A stretch of 64,000 nucleotides of DNA from Bin87 sp965217175 (GCA_965217175.1 OZ244251.1:2790001-2854000); one strand, 5' to 3'; counted from the stretch's first letter, positions 27,271-37,561 are shown. Numbers and translations: made by a program. Notes: generated by a model not told the origin, from the letters alone.

Positions 27271-28736
27271 TTAATATTACAACGACGGGTTATTTGGTAA
27301 GATTGTCAGGCGATAGGATGAAGGCTTCAAAGGGGTGGGATGATGGATGTGGCGGACCTTGAGCGGGTGTATGAGGCCTTTCAGGATTTCCACGACTACT
27401 TCGCGCCAGCCTTTGGCCGCCAGCAATGGCGGGAGCACAGCCGCCATTATCTGCAAGGCCTGCTGGTGCAGTCTCAGGAGCGGCGCAACGCCGAGAACCT
27501 CTCGGAGATGGTTCCGGTATCGCCGCGGGCGATGCAGCGGTTTCTTGCCGAGGCTCGCTGGGACGACGACAGCGTGATTGGGCGTCTGCAAGAGTATCTG
27601 GGTTCGCGGTTGGATGATCCGCAGGCGGTGTGGGTGCTGGCCGGCAGCGATTTCCCCAAGCAGGGGGTGAAGTCGGTGGGAGTGGCTCGGCAGTATTGTG
27701 GGGCGTTGGGTAAGATAGCCAACTGCCAGGCTGGGGTGTTTTTGGCCCACGTGGGACCGAACGGACGGGCGTTGGTGGACAAACGGCTGTATCTGCCGGA
27801 GGAGTGGACTGGGGATACTGAGCGATGTGCGGCGGCGGGTGTGCCAGCAACCCGGCGTCAGTATCGTTCCAAGACGGAGTTAGCGCTGGAGATGCTGGAG
27901 CAAGCGCAGGCGCTGGGTCATCTCAGGGCGCAGTGGGTGGCAGGGGATTCCGCCTTCGGGATGTCGCCGACGTTGCGGGAGGGCCTTACCGCGCAGGGGA
28001 TGCAATACGTCCTGGACGTACCGCCGCATACCACGGTGTGGCCGTTGGAGCCGACCTGGAGCAAGCCGCCCTATCAGGGACGGGGGCAGCCGCGCAAACC
28101 CAAGCCGTTGCGTGAGGAGCGGCAGACCGTAGCCGAGCGCAGCGAGGCCTTGCCGGAAGAAGCGTGGCGGGAGATAAAGCTGGCGGAGGGAAGCCAGGGG
28201 CCGCGTATCTACCGCTTCAGCGCTCAGCGGGTTAGGGTGACGCGGCAGCGGAAGCCTGGTGAAGCGCTCTGGGCAGTCTATCGTCAAAACCTGGATGGCA
28301 GCGAACCCCGCTACTACCTGTCCAACGCTCCTGAGAACACTCCCTTGGAAACCCTCGCTTACGTGGGAGGCTCCCGGTGGCGCATCGAAACCGAGTTTGA
28401 GACCGAGAAGGGCGACGTTGGGCTGGATGAATACGAGACCCGAGCCTGGGCGGGCTGGCATCACCACATCGCCATGTGCCTGTTGGCTGGGGCTTTCCTG
28501 CTGAGCCTGCAGCAGGCGTGGGGGGAAAAAGATGCCCCAAATCACGCGGCCGCAGGTGTACCGAGTAGTGCGGGAGATGCTGCCCCGGGAACGGTTCGGA
28601 CCTCGGGAGCTGCTGCTATGGCTGGAAGATGTCCAGCAGCGCAACGAACGGGCCAGACGCTCCCATGAGAAACGCCGTGCAACGCGCCTCTGGGCACCAT
28701 CCGGTCTTCCGCCTTAACCCGTCGTTGTAATATTAA
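27271..28736. mobile_element. IS701-family element
   Basis: A perfect inverted repeat of 23 bases is present at 27270-27292 and 28715-28737; its inner part reads TATTACAACGACGGGTTA. The outermost TTAA on both sides (27271-27274, 28733-28736) is probably the 4-bp target duplication typical of this family. The element lies 12 bases after the stop codon of the propeller gene. Confidence 0.8.
27340..28717 (+). CDS. IS701-family transposase, C-terminal frameshift
   Basis: The main frame (27340-28668) carries AGSDFPKQGVKSVGVARQYC, WVAGDSAFGMSPTLREGL and a late GGSRWRIETEFETEKGDVGL, the D-D-E set of this family. The family-like C-terminus (MPQITRPQVYRVVREMLPRE to RRSHEKRRA) lies in another frame from about 28532, after a G-rich/A-rich run at 28520-28530. 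The shift may be a sequencing or real mutation near the end, or a tolerated variant; the catalytic domain is complete in the first frame. Confidence 0.75.
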
Positions 28737-28737
28737 G

Positions 28738-28994
28738 TCCGTGACCAGGTTTCTAACCACGACAACCTCTCCATGCCCCAAATCTTCCCATTGCCCACTA
28801 AAAGATAGAGTCACGGGCGAAAGACGATAAGCGCTCCTCGCTTCCAAGCTTACCGCACATTACCTCGGGACATATCTTAGTTTATTCATTTGGATACGGA
28901 AGTAGATGCTACTCAACCCGGATGCCATAGATTAAGCTTGACCTACGCTACCCTCGGCGCAGCATGCTTTATATGTTAAGTCAAGAATATATCG
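28738..28994. other. gene-free stretch
   Basis: About 260 AT-richer bases between IS701 and the IS66-related sequences. I see no gene, RNA or clear regulatory signal. Confidence 0.3.
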
Positions 28995-29002
28995 CTATTT
29001 CG

Positions 29003-29116
29003 GTAACTGTTCACGTTTGAGGGGACGGAAACGGTTTGCAGTGGAAATTCCGTACTTGGTTGCACCTCCACAAGAGGCCGAATAGTCGGCAGATCCCCGG
29101 AAGTCTGAACAGTCAC
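29003..29116. repeat. 114-bp miniature element with IS66-like ends
   Basis: The left end GTAACTGTTCACG and the right end, read as complement GTGACTGTTCAG, resemble the ends of the adjacent full IS66. It is flanked on both sides by CTATTTCG (28995-29002 and 29117-29124), the 8-bp target length of IS66. There is no coding capacity, so it looks like a non-autonomous derivative. Confidence 0.65.
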
Positions 29117-29124
29117 CTATTTCG

Positions 29125-30601
29125 GTAACAGTTCAGAGTTGCGGGGAAATGAGCAGTTGACGGCAGGCGGCGAGAGGATTTAGACCCTGGGCGCGCCAGG
29201 TGCCGAAGAGAGAGGCCAAGGTCATCTTGCTCTGTGTGCCTTGCTCCGAGCGGGTGCCGTCGCTGATCTTGCGACTGATGACCAGGTGGCGCAGGCTGCG
29301 CTCGGCGGCGTTGTTGTCCGCTGGCACGTCCGGTTCGGCCACAAAGACAAAGAGTTCCCTGATGTGGCGTTCAATGCGTCGGCACAGCTTGGCCTGGGTT
29401 GCCGACGGTTCGTGCCGGAAGGGTTGGCCGAGGGCCAGCAGTTGTCGTTCCAGGGCCAGTTGGGCGGTGCGCCGCCGCTTGGCCTGGGGATGAGTGCAGG
29501 CTTTGGCCCGGTCGTAAATCCCGTGGACGGCGTCGGCCCACCTGGCCAGTGGCGCATCATCGGGGTAGAGGGTGCGCAGGTCATGGATGTCCCGCAGCAG
29601 GTGGGCCCAGCACCGCTGCTTGGGGCCATCATAATGGTGGTAGGCAGCGTAGAAATCGCTGACCAATACTCCGGAGAAAGCATCGCTCAGGGCTTCATCC
29701 ACCACCGTCTTGCCCCGGCCCCGCCGCAGAAAATACCGCTCGGTGGGGGTGCTGAAAGTCCACACGTAGCCGTTGGCCCCGCTCTGACGCCAGCCGGTTT
29801 CGTCGGCGTGGACCACCGGGCTGGCCCGGACGCGGTCCAGTATGCCGGCTACCATCGGCTGGGCCTTTTGCGCCGTCTGACGAATGGCCCCGACGATGGC
29901 GCCCTCGCTGACGCGCAGTTGATGTACGGTATCCAGATACCGCTGGATGGTGCGGAAGGGCATTCGCCCCTCTTCCCGTAGCGTGGCGACCAGGCTGAGC
30001 ACGTTGACGCCGAGGCGCTGCCGTCCCAAAACTACACCGTCCAGTCCCGCCGGGGGCGTGCAGCGGCGCCGGCACGCCGGGCAAGTCCGAGCAATGTAGA
30101 CGTGCTCGGTGACCTGTACCGGAGCCACCGGCAACTCGATGACTTCCCGAGTGCGCTGAGTCCAGCCCCCAGTCAGGTGAGTCCCGCAATCGGGACAGTT
30201 CTCCATCACGTGCTCCACCCGCTGGGTGGGCGTCATGCGCCGGCGGGCAAAGCCGTGGCGTCGCTGCTTGTGGGGCAGCTGCTTCACCGGCGGCTGGCGG
30301 CCCGATTTCGCCTTCAGGCCGGGCATCCGGGGCGGGCCGCCCGGTTTCGCCTGGCCTTCCAGTTCGGCAATCCGCCGCTCCAACCGCTCAATCACCCGCT
30401 GCTGTTCCAGAACGGTGGCCTGTAGTTGGGCAATGATGGCGATGAGGACATCGCGGTCGGCGGCGCTCAGAACCTGCCCCTGACCCGAACAGGGGCCAAT
30501 TTCGGTATCCATGCCCTGTATATGACATAACCACTGCCACCCGCGCCAGCGTTCGGCAACCCGCCTTCGGCCAATTCAACCCACCAACTCTGAACAGTTA
30601 C
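29125..30601. mobile_element. IS66-family element
   Basis: 1477 bp with terminal repeats GTAACAGTTCAGAGTTG (left) and complement GTAACTGTTCAGAGTTG (right). It is flanked by a perfect 8-bp direct repeat CTATTTCG at 29117-29124 and 30602-30609, the hallmark duplication of the family. It encodes only a TnpC-type transposase and no tnpA/tnpB, like the simpler ISBst12-type members. Confidence 0.9.
29133..30512 (-). CDS. tnpC: IS66-family transposase (TnpC type)
   Basis: 459 residues. An N-terminal coiled coil (VLEQQRVIERLERRIAELEG) is followed by a basic Pro/Arg region and a zinc-binding part (CPDCGTHL then CPACRRRC). The DDE core has VVHADETGWRQSG, LVSDFYAAYHHY, CWAHLLRDIHDL and ADNNAAERSLRHLVISRKIS. 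No frameshift or stop is seen, and with intact ends the element may still be mobile. Confidence 0.9.
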   Translation of the reverse strand: MDTEIGPCSGQGQVLSAADRDVLIAIIAQLQATVLEQQRVIERLERRIAELEGQAKPGGPPRMPGLKAKSGRQPPVKQLPHKQRRHGFARRRMTPTQRVEHVMENCPDCGTHLTGGWTQRTREVIELPVAPVQVTEHVYIARTCPACRRRCTPPAGLDGVVLGRQRLGVNVLSLVATLREEGRMPFRTIQRYLDTVHQLRVSEGAIVGAIRQTAQKAQPMVAGILDRVRASPVVHADETGWRQSGANGYVWTFSTPTERYFLRRGRGKTVVDEALSDAFSGVLVSDFYAAYHHYDGPKQRCWAHLLRDIHDLRTLYPDDAPLARWADAVHGIYDRAKACTHPQAKRRRTAQLALERQLLALGQPFRHEPSATQAKLCRRIERHIRELFVFVAEPDVPADNNAAERSLRHLVISRKISDGTRSEQGTQSKMTLASLFGTWRAQGLNPLAACRQLLISPQL

Positions 30602-30616
30602 CTATTTCGGGATGGA

Positions 30617-30646
30617 TTGACTTCCGCCAGGACGATAGTTTATATT
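30617..30646 (+). promoter_or_regulatory. candidate sigma-70-type promoter
   Basis: TTGACT (30617-30622) and TTATAT (30640-30645) are 17 bases apart. It lies 200 bases before the ABC transporter genes and starts 7 bases beyond the IS66 target repeat. Confidence 0.4.
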
Positions 30647-30844
30647 ACATCAACACTTTGACGGATTAGGTTGTTAATGCTCCTGATCCATCGATGTGGT
30701 CACCCGTGTTTCGGGCCCCGTAACGTGGTTTCATTCACCTGGCGTGCCTTTGATGCAGGTAATCGCTTTTCTGAATGGCCGGTTCTCGTACTTGATGGTG
30801 GCCAGACGGTAGCCCCAGGTATTTAATGGATTGGAGGTTCATTG

Positions 30845-32668
30845 ATGACGCACTATTGGTTCTGGAAGCCCAAGGTCCTGGTATGCACACCCCTGATGCT
30901 ACTCTTGTTGTTCGCCGTGGCTTGCGGGGCAACGGCAACGGCCACACCGGTACCTCCCACTGCAACCACTGCGCCGGTGGCGGACACCGCGGCTCCTGCC
31001 GCTACCGAGGCACCGTCGGCCCAACCCCGAGCGACGACCGCTGCCGCAGCACCCACCGCAGTGCCCACAGCTGCTCCCGCGGTGGCCGCGCCTGTTCCGG
31101 ACTGGGTGAGCATCGGACAAGGGAAGCACTACAACGGCGTCATACCCATGGCGACGTGTTCCAAGCCGGGGTTCTGGGATGTCCATTACGGTGGTAGTTC
31201 GTGCAGCACCCTCAGACCGTCCCACCCTCGGTTTAACCAGCTGTTGGAGTGGAATCCAGTCCAGCCCGATGAGATACAAGGCGACCTGGCGGAAAGCTGG
31301 GAGATCAGCGACGACGGCATGCTCTACACCTTCCGCCTCCACGACGCCCAGTGGAGCGATGGCAAGCCCGTCACTGCCGCGGATGTTGTGTTTACCCTGG
31401 ACCGGATAGTGGAGCCGGGAGCGATCAGGGCCCGAACGGCGTCGCTCCGGAGGTTCTACGAGTCGGGAACTGCCGAAGCCATTGACGCGAAGACGGTGAG
31501 GGTGCCCACCAAAATTCGCGCGGTGACTTTCATGCTGAATATGGCTTCGGACTACATGGTAATGTACCCCAAGCACATCGTAGAGGGGCAGTCACAGGAT
31601 GATCTGAATTGCTGCCCGAAGAACCTGATCGGGTCAGGCCCCTGGATATTCAAGGACCAGATCCTCGGAGAGTCCTACGAATACGAGAAAAACCCCAACT
31701 ACTTCAAGGAGGGCCGTCCCTTCTTCGATGGCTTCCAGGCCTTCTTCATCAAGGATAAGGCCAGGCTCATGTCGGCCTTCAAGGTCGGACAGCTCTCGAT
31801 GAGCTACGGATTCTTCAGTTCTAGCATTCAACCCAAGGACCTGGAGATCCTGGAACAGGATACACAAGGCAGGATAAAGAAGTGGGTAATACTGGATTCA
31901 TCGCGCGAATTATATATGAACGTGAACGAGCCGCCCTTCGACAACCCCAAGGTGAGGCGTGCTATATACCTGGCAATTGACCGGCAGGAGATTTCAGAGG
32001 TCGTTTGGAATGGCTTTGCCAAACCGGGCAGCTTCTTCCCAATTGGGATGGTGGAGGACCAGGCTGAGCTGGCCCTGATGCCGGGCTACCGGCAGCCCAA
32101 GGACCAGGATATAGCCGAGGCCAAAAAGCTCCTGGCGGAGGCCGGTTTCCCCGAAGGCTTTGAGACCAGCATTAACATCCTCAATTCATCGGCATCCATC
32201 ATTGCTCACGGTGAGCTGCTCACCGACCAATTACGGAGAAAACTGGGCATAGATGCCCGGATTAGCTCCGTGGACCTGGCTACCTACTACGTCCAGCTAA
32301 GAGATGGCACCCATCCCCTGAGTCTTGGGGGCACTGGCTACCCGGTACGGGACCCCTCGGAGACTCTTACCCAGTTCTTCCAGCTGCCCTCGCTCCGGAA
32401 CTCTTATGACTGGAGCCATCCCAGGATTGATGAACTGAGCGCGATCCAGGAGGCGGAGTTTGATCCGGAGAAGCGTCAGGCCATGTTCAAAGAAATGGCC
32501 GACATTCTTCACCAGGGGGAGAGCCACTACGTGCCGCTCATCTGGTTCCCCCTATCTGGAGCCCTTGATTACCGGATACAGAATTTCCATGTGACCTCAT
32601 TTACCCAGAACATAACCAAGCTGGAGCATCTCTGGTGGGACGAGGACGCGAAGGTACCGGGCAGCTAG
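30845..32668 (+). CDS. ABC transporter substrate-binding lipoprotein (peptide/nickel family 5)
   Basis: 607 residues from the ATG at 30845, with GGAGG 7 bases upstream. The signal peptide ends in the lipobox FAVAC (Cys about residue 26). It is followed by an Ala/Thr/Pro linker of some 55 residues of the kind common in Chloroflexota. The solute-binding domain has LAESWEISDDGMLYTFRLHD, WSDGKPVTAADVVFTLDR, PFDNPKVRRAIYLAIDRQEI and a late WFPLSGALDYR, as in DppA/OppA-type proteins. The lipoprotein would sit outside the membrane and deliver peptides or similar solutes to the two permeases encoded next. No ATPase gene follows. Confidence 0.9.
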   Translation: MTHYWFWKPKVLVCTPLMLLLLFAVACGATATATPVPPTATTAPVADTAAPAATEAPSAQPRATTAAAAPTAVPTAAPAVAAPVPDWVSIGQGKHYNGVIPMATCSKPGFWDVHYGGSSCSTLRPSHPRFNQLLEWNPVQPDEIQGDLAESWEISDDGMLYTFRLHDAQWSDGKPVTAADVVFTLDRIVEPGAIRARTASLRRFYESGTAEAIDAKTVRVPTKIRAVTFMLNMASDYMVMYPKHIVEGQSQDDLNCCPKNLIGSGPWIFKDQILGESYEYEKNPNYFKEGRPFFDGFQAFFIKDKARLMSAFKVGQLSMSYGFFSSSIQPKDLEILEQDTQGRIKKWVILDSSRELYMNVNEPPFDNPKVRRAIYLAIDRQEISEVVWNGFAKPGSFFPIGMVEDQAELALMPGYRQPKDQDIAEAKKLLAEAGFPEGFETSINILNSSASIIAHGELLTDQLRRKLGIDARISSVDLATYYVQLRDGTHPLSLGGTGYPVRDPSETLTQFFQLPSLRNSYDWSHPRIDELSAIQEAEFDPEKRQAMFKEMADILHQGESHYVPLIWFPLSGALDYRIQNFHVTSFTQNITKLEHLWWDEDAKVPGS

Positions 32669-32732
32669 CCGGATGAGGGACTGGCACGCTGGGCTTATAA
32701 GCCTAATCCAGACTGAACTCTAAGGAGGAATC

Positions 32733-33695
32733 GTGGCGCAGTACGTGATGAGAAGGCTGCTCCTCTTTATACCTACCTTAATCTTGGCTACCATGATGGT
32801 ATTCGCCTTGTTCTGGATAGTTCCCGGGGACGCAGCCATGATGATCCTGACCGGGGAGGAAGGTGAGGGCGGCCGGGTCGATATTGAGGACCTTGAGCGG
32901 TTGCGGAGCGAGCTGGGGCTGGACCGGCCCATCTACGTGCAGTACGGGGAGTGGGTGTTCAATCTGCTGAAGGGTGACCTGGGTACGTCCATCTGGTACC
33001 GGATCCCGGTTATGGACGAGTTGAAAGACCGGTTCATCGTCTCCATGGAACTGGCGGTGATGGCCATTCTGATGGCCTTTGTGGCGGCGGTGCCCTTGGG
33101 AGTCATCTCCGCCGTGAAGCAGGACACCAAGGGCGACTATGCTAGCCGGATCTTCGCCCTCATCGGCATTGCCATGCCCACCTTCTGGGTCGGCATACTG
33201 ACGGTGTATGCCCTGGCCTACATCTTCAACTGGCTGCCTCCTTTAGGCTACGCCAAGGTCTGGGAAGACCCCCTGACCAACCTGCAACAGTTGATATTTC
33301 CCGCCTTGGTCCTGGCGTTTCATGACCTGGCATTCACCGCCCGGGTGACCCGCTCCTCGATGCTGGAGGTGATGCGAGAGGACTATATGAGAACCGCCCG
33401 GTCCAAGGGTCTTAGCGAGTGGGTGGTAACTGGGCGCCACGCCCTCAGGAACGCCCTTCTGCCCGTCATCACCGTGTCCGGCTATCAGTTCGGACGCCTC
33501 CTGGGCGGGGTAATTATCATCGAGGTCATCTTCGTGGTGCCAGGCGTGGGGTCTTTCCTGATAGACGCCATCGTCCACCGGGACTACGTTGTACTTCAAG
33601 CGGTGGTTCTACTCACCGCGGCGGTAGTCCTCGTCTTGAACCTCGTTATTGACCTGTTTTACGCCGTCCTGGATCCCAGGATCCGTTACGGGTAA
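32733..33695 (+). CDS. ABC transporter permease, DppB/OppB type
   Basis: 320 residues starting at a GTG with GGAGG upstream. N-terminal MAQYVMRRLLLFIPTLILATM, then a periplasmic part with DRPIYVQYGEWVFNLLKGDLG typical of DppB. Six membrane helices are seen. The cytoplasmic EAA loop is at MREDYMRTARSKGLSEWVVTGRHALRNAL (within residues 210-240). It would pair with the next gene product to form the pore. The gene is 64 bases after the binding-protein gene and 26 before the next permease, so one operon is likely. Confidence 0.9.
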   Translation: MAQYVMRRLLLFIPTLILATMMVFALFWIVPGDAAMMILTGEEGEGGRVDIEDLERLRSELGLDRPIYVQYGEWVFNLLKGDLGTSIWYRIPVMDELKDRFIVSMELAVMAILMAFVAAVPLGVISAVKQDTKGDYASRIFALIGIAMPTFWVGILTVYALAYIFNWLPPLGYAKVWEDPLTNLQQLIFPALVLAFHDLAFTARVTRSSMLEVMREDYMRTARSKGLSEWVVTGRHALRNALLPVITVSGYQFGRLLGGVIIIEVIFVVPGVGSFLIDAIVHRDYVVLQAVVLLTAAVVLVLNLVIDLFYAVLDPRIRYG

Positions 33696-33721
33696 GGCAA
33701 TTCAGCGAGGAGGAGACCACT

Positions 33722-34636
33722 ATGATAGAACGTGAGAGCGTTGAGATAACAGCCCCTTCCCGAGAAAGGACTGGGGTTTTAAGCCCGGGGCTTGCCGCTG
33801 TTCGAGCAGTGGACGCCTTCTCCCGGCGGAAGCCCCTGGGAGCGATAGGCGGAGCGATAACCCTGCTCCTCATTCTGGTTGCCCTCCTGGCCCCGATTAT
33901 TTCCCCTTACCCGCCCCGTGAGACCCACGGGAAGTTCGTATATGCTCCACCGCAGAGCGCATTCTATCTGGGAACCGACCATGTGGGTCGTGATGTGCTG
34001 AGCCGGCTGATACACGGTGCTCGCATCTCCCTTTACGTGGGCTTAGGCAGCGTATTGATCGGCATAACGGCGGGCTTTGTCGTGGGCGTGATCAGTACCT
34101 ACATCGGAGGGGCGCTGGACCTGGCAGTCCAGCGCGTGGTGGACGCCCTGATGGCCTTACCCGGCCTCATCATCGCCCTGGCGATCATTGCTGTGCTGGG
34201 CCCTTCATTGAACAACGTTATCATCGCCATCGTCGTTGGGATGATAGCGCCGGTCGTGCGTACCGTCCGCTCCCAGGTGCTGTCCATAAAAGAGCTAGAC
34301 TACGTAACCGCAGCCAGAGCGGTGGGCGCCACCCAGTTGCGCATCATTTTCCGGCACATCGCACCGAATTGTTTCGCTATCTACCTTATTCTGGCTACTT
34401 ATTATTTGGGGTTCGCCATCATCATCGAGGCCTCGTTGAGCTTCCTCGGAGTGGGCGCACCCCCAGATGTACCCAGTTGGGGTGGAATGTTGACCAGGGC
34501 GGCTCAAGAGCACATAAAAACAGCGCCGTTGGTCGCTATATTCCCTGGCCTGGCTATCTTCATAGTAGTACTGGGGTTTAACCTTCTGGGCGACGCCCTG
34601 CGCGATGTTTTTGATCCTAAGCTGAGGGGCCGGTAG
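33722..34636 (+). CDS. ABC transporter permease, DppC/OppC type
   Basis: 304 residues. The N-terminal OppC motif (FSRRKPLGAIGGAITLLLI) precedes the periplasmic PLGTD-like sequence FYLGTDHVGRDVLSRLIHGA. The EAA loop reads LDYVTAARAVGATQLRIIFRH. It ends with FNLLGDALRDVFDPKLRGR, a typical DppC end. No dppD or dppF ATPase gene follows: the next 460 bases are empty and then IS630 elements begin. The transporter must borrow ATPases encoded elsewhere, or the operon was cut short. Confidence 0.9.
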   Translation: MIERESVEITAPSRERTGVLSPGLAAVRAVDAFSRRKPLGAIGGAITLLLILVALLAPIISPYPPRETHGKFVYAPPQSAFYLGTDHVGRDVLSRLIHGARISLYVGLGSVLIGITAGFVVGVISTYIGGALDLAVQRVVDALMALPGLIIALAIIAVLGPSLNNVIIAIVVGMIAPVVRTVRSQVLSIKELDYVTAARAVGATQLRIIFRHIAPNCFAIYLILATYYLGFAIIIEASLSFLGVGAPPDVPSWGGMLTRAAQEHIKTAPLVAIFPGLAIFIVVLGFNLLGDALRDVFDPKLRGR

Positions 34637-35100
34637 AATTCCTGTATTGTTCTTCAGTCGGCCATTAGCTGGGTCAGACTCTCCTCAGGGAAGCCTGGCG
34701 TTGATGGTTGATGCTGCCCATCAGTACATCGGCCAGACAGGCACGCGGAACGACATCATTGCCAAATGCTACCAGGAAATCGGCTTGATTGTAGCTGGGG
34801 CACCCGTTCACCAGCGGGTGGCCATCTCCTTAACCGACCAGTAAGCTGCGGCGATGCGAAATGCCGTCCACCGTTGGCGTTGGGAAAGGAAACGGAAGCA
34901 CTCCAAGGACTAATCCACGTAATCGCTCATTCTTCATCTAGCTCCAAATTCCATTGCACACATCCGTGCAAGCGCGCAAGGCTTACATTGTCTCCTCCTA
35001 TCAAAAACACCGAGCCGACGGTTCGGACCGCGGGTAATCATCACCAAAAGAAGGAAGGAATGTAGGGAGAGTGTTCCGACCCCTTTGACAAGGCCTCTTC
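34637..35100. other. stretch without a recognised gene
   Basis: A short open frame (34647-34844, ending YQEIGLIVAGAPVHQRVAIS) has no ribosome-binding site and resembles nothing I know. The rest shows no coding or regulatory signal. It may be debris of what followed the permease genes. Confidence 0.3.
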
Positions 35101-36326
35101 TAGTACTCAATCAAGTCTGGAAAGGCAGGGATAGAGGCGATGCAATTTGGATCGGGCATCTTGAGTGCTGAACCGCCAGTTGATGGTGACGCCCGCTGCG
35201 TTGCGCTCGGTCTCGTAGGCCGTGATTTGGCGTTGCAGGGCGTCCGCGTCGGGGTTTCTCCCCTTGAGACAAGCGCGGCTCAACACGCTGAATTCGATCT
35301 CCGCCATGTTCAACCAACTGGCGTGCTTGGGCGTGTGGTGAAACTCGAGGCGCTTCACGATGCGCCGGGCCTCAGCAGCCGGGAACGTCTCGTAAAGGGA
35401 CGCCATACGATGGGTATTCAGATTGTCCAGCACCACGCGGACCACCGGGGCATCGGGGTAAGCCTCATCCACTAGCCAGCGCATCTGGTGGGCGAAGTCC
35501 TGCATGGTGCGCCGCTCGGTGATGGCCAGGTGGCGCCAGCCCGCCAGGGGTTCACAGGTCCGGAAGATGTTGCGGGTGCCGCCGCGTCGATACTCGTAGT
35601 CCTGCCGCCGCGGTCGTCCCGGTTGAGGAGGCAACGGCTCCCTGACCTCGGCCAGCAGTTGGGTGGAGGTCTCGTCAAAGCACACCACCGGCCGATCGGG
35701 GTCGTAGGGTTCGGCATACAGGTCCAGCACGTCCTCCATGGCCGCCACGAATTCGCCGCCTACTTTCGGGATGCACCATTGCTGCTTCCGCCACGGCTTG
35801 AGGGTGTTTTTTTGAGCCTGAGCCTTACCGTCTCGTAGGACAGCGATGGCACCAATCCCAACTCCACCACCTTGCCAGCCAACAACCGCAGGGTCCAGTG
35901 CTCATGGCCCTCGGGCGCGTCGCTGCACGCCAGCGCAATCAGGTGGGCTTCGCCCCGATCGTCCAGCTTGCGATACCGGTTGGCTTGGGGATGGTCGTGC
36001 AGCACGCCCTCCAACCCCTCTTCGGCGTACCGCCGTTTGGTGCGGAACACCGTGCGCTGCGACGTGTCCAGAGCCGCCACCACCTGGGGGGCGCTCCACC
36101 CTTCGTCAGTCTTGAGGAGGATGCGCGCCCGATTGATGGCCCGAGCGGAATGCCGCCCACTGTGGATCAATCCCCGCAACTGCTCCTGATCTTCCGACGA
36201 CAACCGTACCGCGTATTTCTCCTGAACCATGGATGTCGCACCTCCCGCACCACTGTTTGCCAGTCAGCGTAACAACCCTGGCCCGCCCCGCGCTTCACCT
36301 GCCGGTGCAAGTTTGACTGAGTACTA
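35101..36326. mobile_element. IS630-family element (copy 2)
   Basis: Inverted ends TAGTACTCAATCAAG (35101) and complement TAGTACTCAGTCAAA (to 36326) are bounded by TA. Its right-hand TA (36325-36326) is also the left-hand TA of the next element. Confidence 0.85.
35107..36230 (-). CDS. IS630-family transposase, A7 frameshift
   Basis: Related to the copy-1 transposase at 1651-2786 but clearly diverged. The upstream frame (36230 to 35760) carries the HTH part (LSSEDQEQLRGLIHSGRHS, SQRTVFRTKRRYAEEGLEGV). The downstream frame (35748 to 35107) carries VCFDETSTQLLAEV, VLDNLNTHRM and HASWLNMAEIEFSV. A run of seven A residues on the coding strand (near 35807-35813) allows a -1 slip giving LKKNTLKPWRKQQWCIPK. 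The same arrangement in two diverged copies supports programmed frameshifting. Confidence 0.8.
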
Positions 36327-37561
36327 AACCAAAGCCGAGGTGAAATACGCAGAAAAATGGGATAAATTTGTGGAGGAACTGGGCCAGAGAGTGCAGTAGT
36401 TGGGGGGGTAGATGATGAGCGTGAGGGAGATAGATCGGTCTTTGGAACAATGGCAAATGGAAGTCAAGGATTTGCGTCGACGGATGATCTTGGCACCGAC
36501 GCCAAGGGAGCGGGAGCGGTGGTACGCCATCCTGTTGCTGGCCCAAGGCTGGAGGGCATCGGCCACGGCGGCGGCGCTGGAAAGGGACCCTCACACCATC
36601 GGACGATGGGCGGCGGCCTTTGGTGAGGGAGGGCCCAGAGCCCTGATATTCGAGCAGACCGGTGGTTCCCCCCCGCCCTTGGCGAGGCGCAGCGGGAGGA
36701 GTTGAGGGCGGCGGTGCAGCAGCTGCCTGCCGCGGCGGGCCTGGACCTGGCCAACTGGAACTGGAAGGTGGTGCATCGGTTTGTCTGGGAACGCTTCGGC
36801 CTCAGCCTGTGCCGCAGCAGCTGCCTGACCTACCTGCGCCGCTTGGGATTTGCCTTCAAGCGTCCCAAGAAGCGGCTGCTGAAGGCGGATGAGGAGAAAC
36901 GGGAGGCCTTCGTGGCGGCGTACGCCGCCCTGCGGGAGGAGGCAGTAGGGAGCGGAGCCAAGATATTCTTCGCCGACGAGGCCCACTTCCGTGCCGATGC
37001 GGAGTTGCGGGGCCGGTGGGTGCTGCGGGGAGAGCCAGCCCTGGTGAACTCCAGCAGTCCGCGGTATGGCGAGAAAGCCAGCTACTATTCGGCGGTGTGT
37101 CTGGAGACGGGAGAGGTGGAATGGATGGACCTGGAGGGAAACAGCAACAGCGGAACCTCGGCAGCCTTTTTGGACCAGTTGCGCCAGAGGCACTCTGGGC
37201 CGCTTCAGGTAATTTGGGATAATGCCCCAGCCCATCGTGGCGAGGCGGTGCGGGAGTATCTGCGGAGGCCTGGCCTGGGGCTGAGGCTGGTGAATCTGCC
37301 GGGCTACAGCCCAGACTTCAACGCCGATGAAGCCATCTGGGGATGGGCGCGGGAAGAGGCGACCGGGAACCTGTGCTTGGGAAGCAGAGCGGCGGTGCAG
37401 GAGAGGGTGGGCAGCTTCCTGGCCAGGCTGACCAGCCGGAAAGACGAGGTCAAGCGCCGCTGCCGCACGGTCCTGCAATCAAGGGCCGAATCCCTCCTGC
37501 GAGACTCCCAGCCCGGTCCCCGACTTCCGGCAAATGCACATCCCACCTTGGCTTTGGTTTA
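36325..37561. mobile_element. IS630-family element of a second type (copy 3)
   Basis: Ends CTAAACCAAAGCCGAGGTG at the left (from 36324) and complement CTAAACCAAAGCCAAGGTG at the right, bounded by TA (36325-36326 and 37560-37561). It abuts copy 2 with a single shared TA. Confidence 0.85.

Noticed and set aside
34647..34844. Small gene after the ABC permeases
   Set aside because: No ribosome-binding site and no recognisable similarity; listed only as part of an unassigned stretch.
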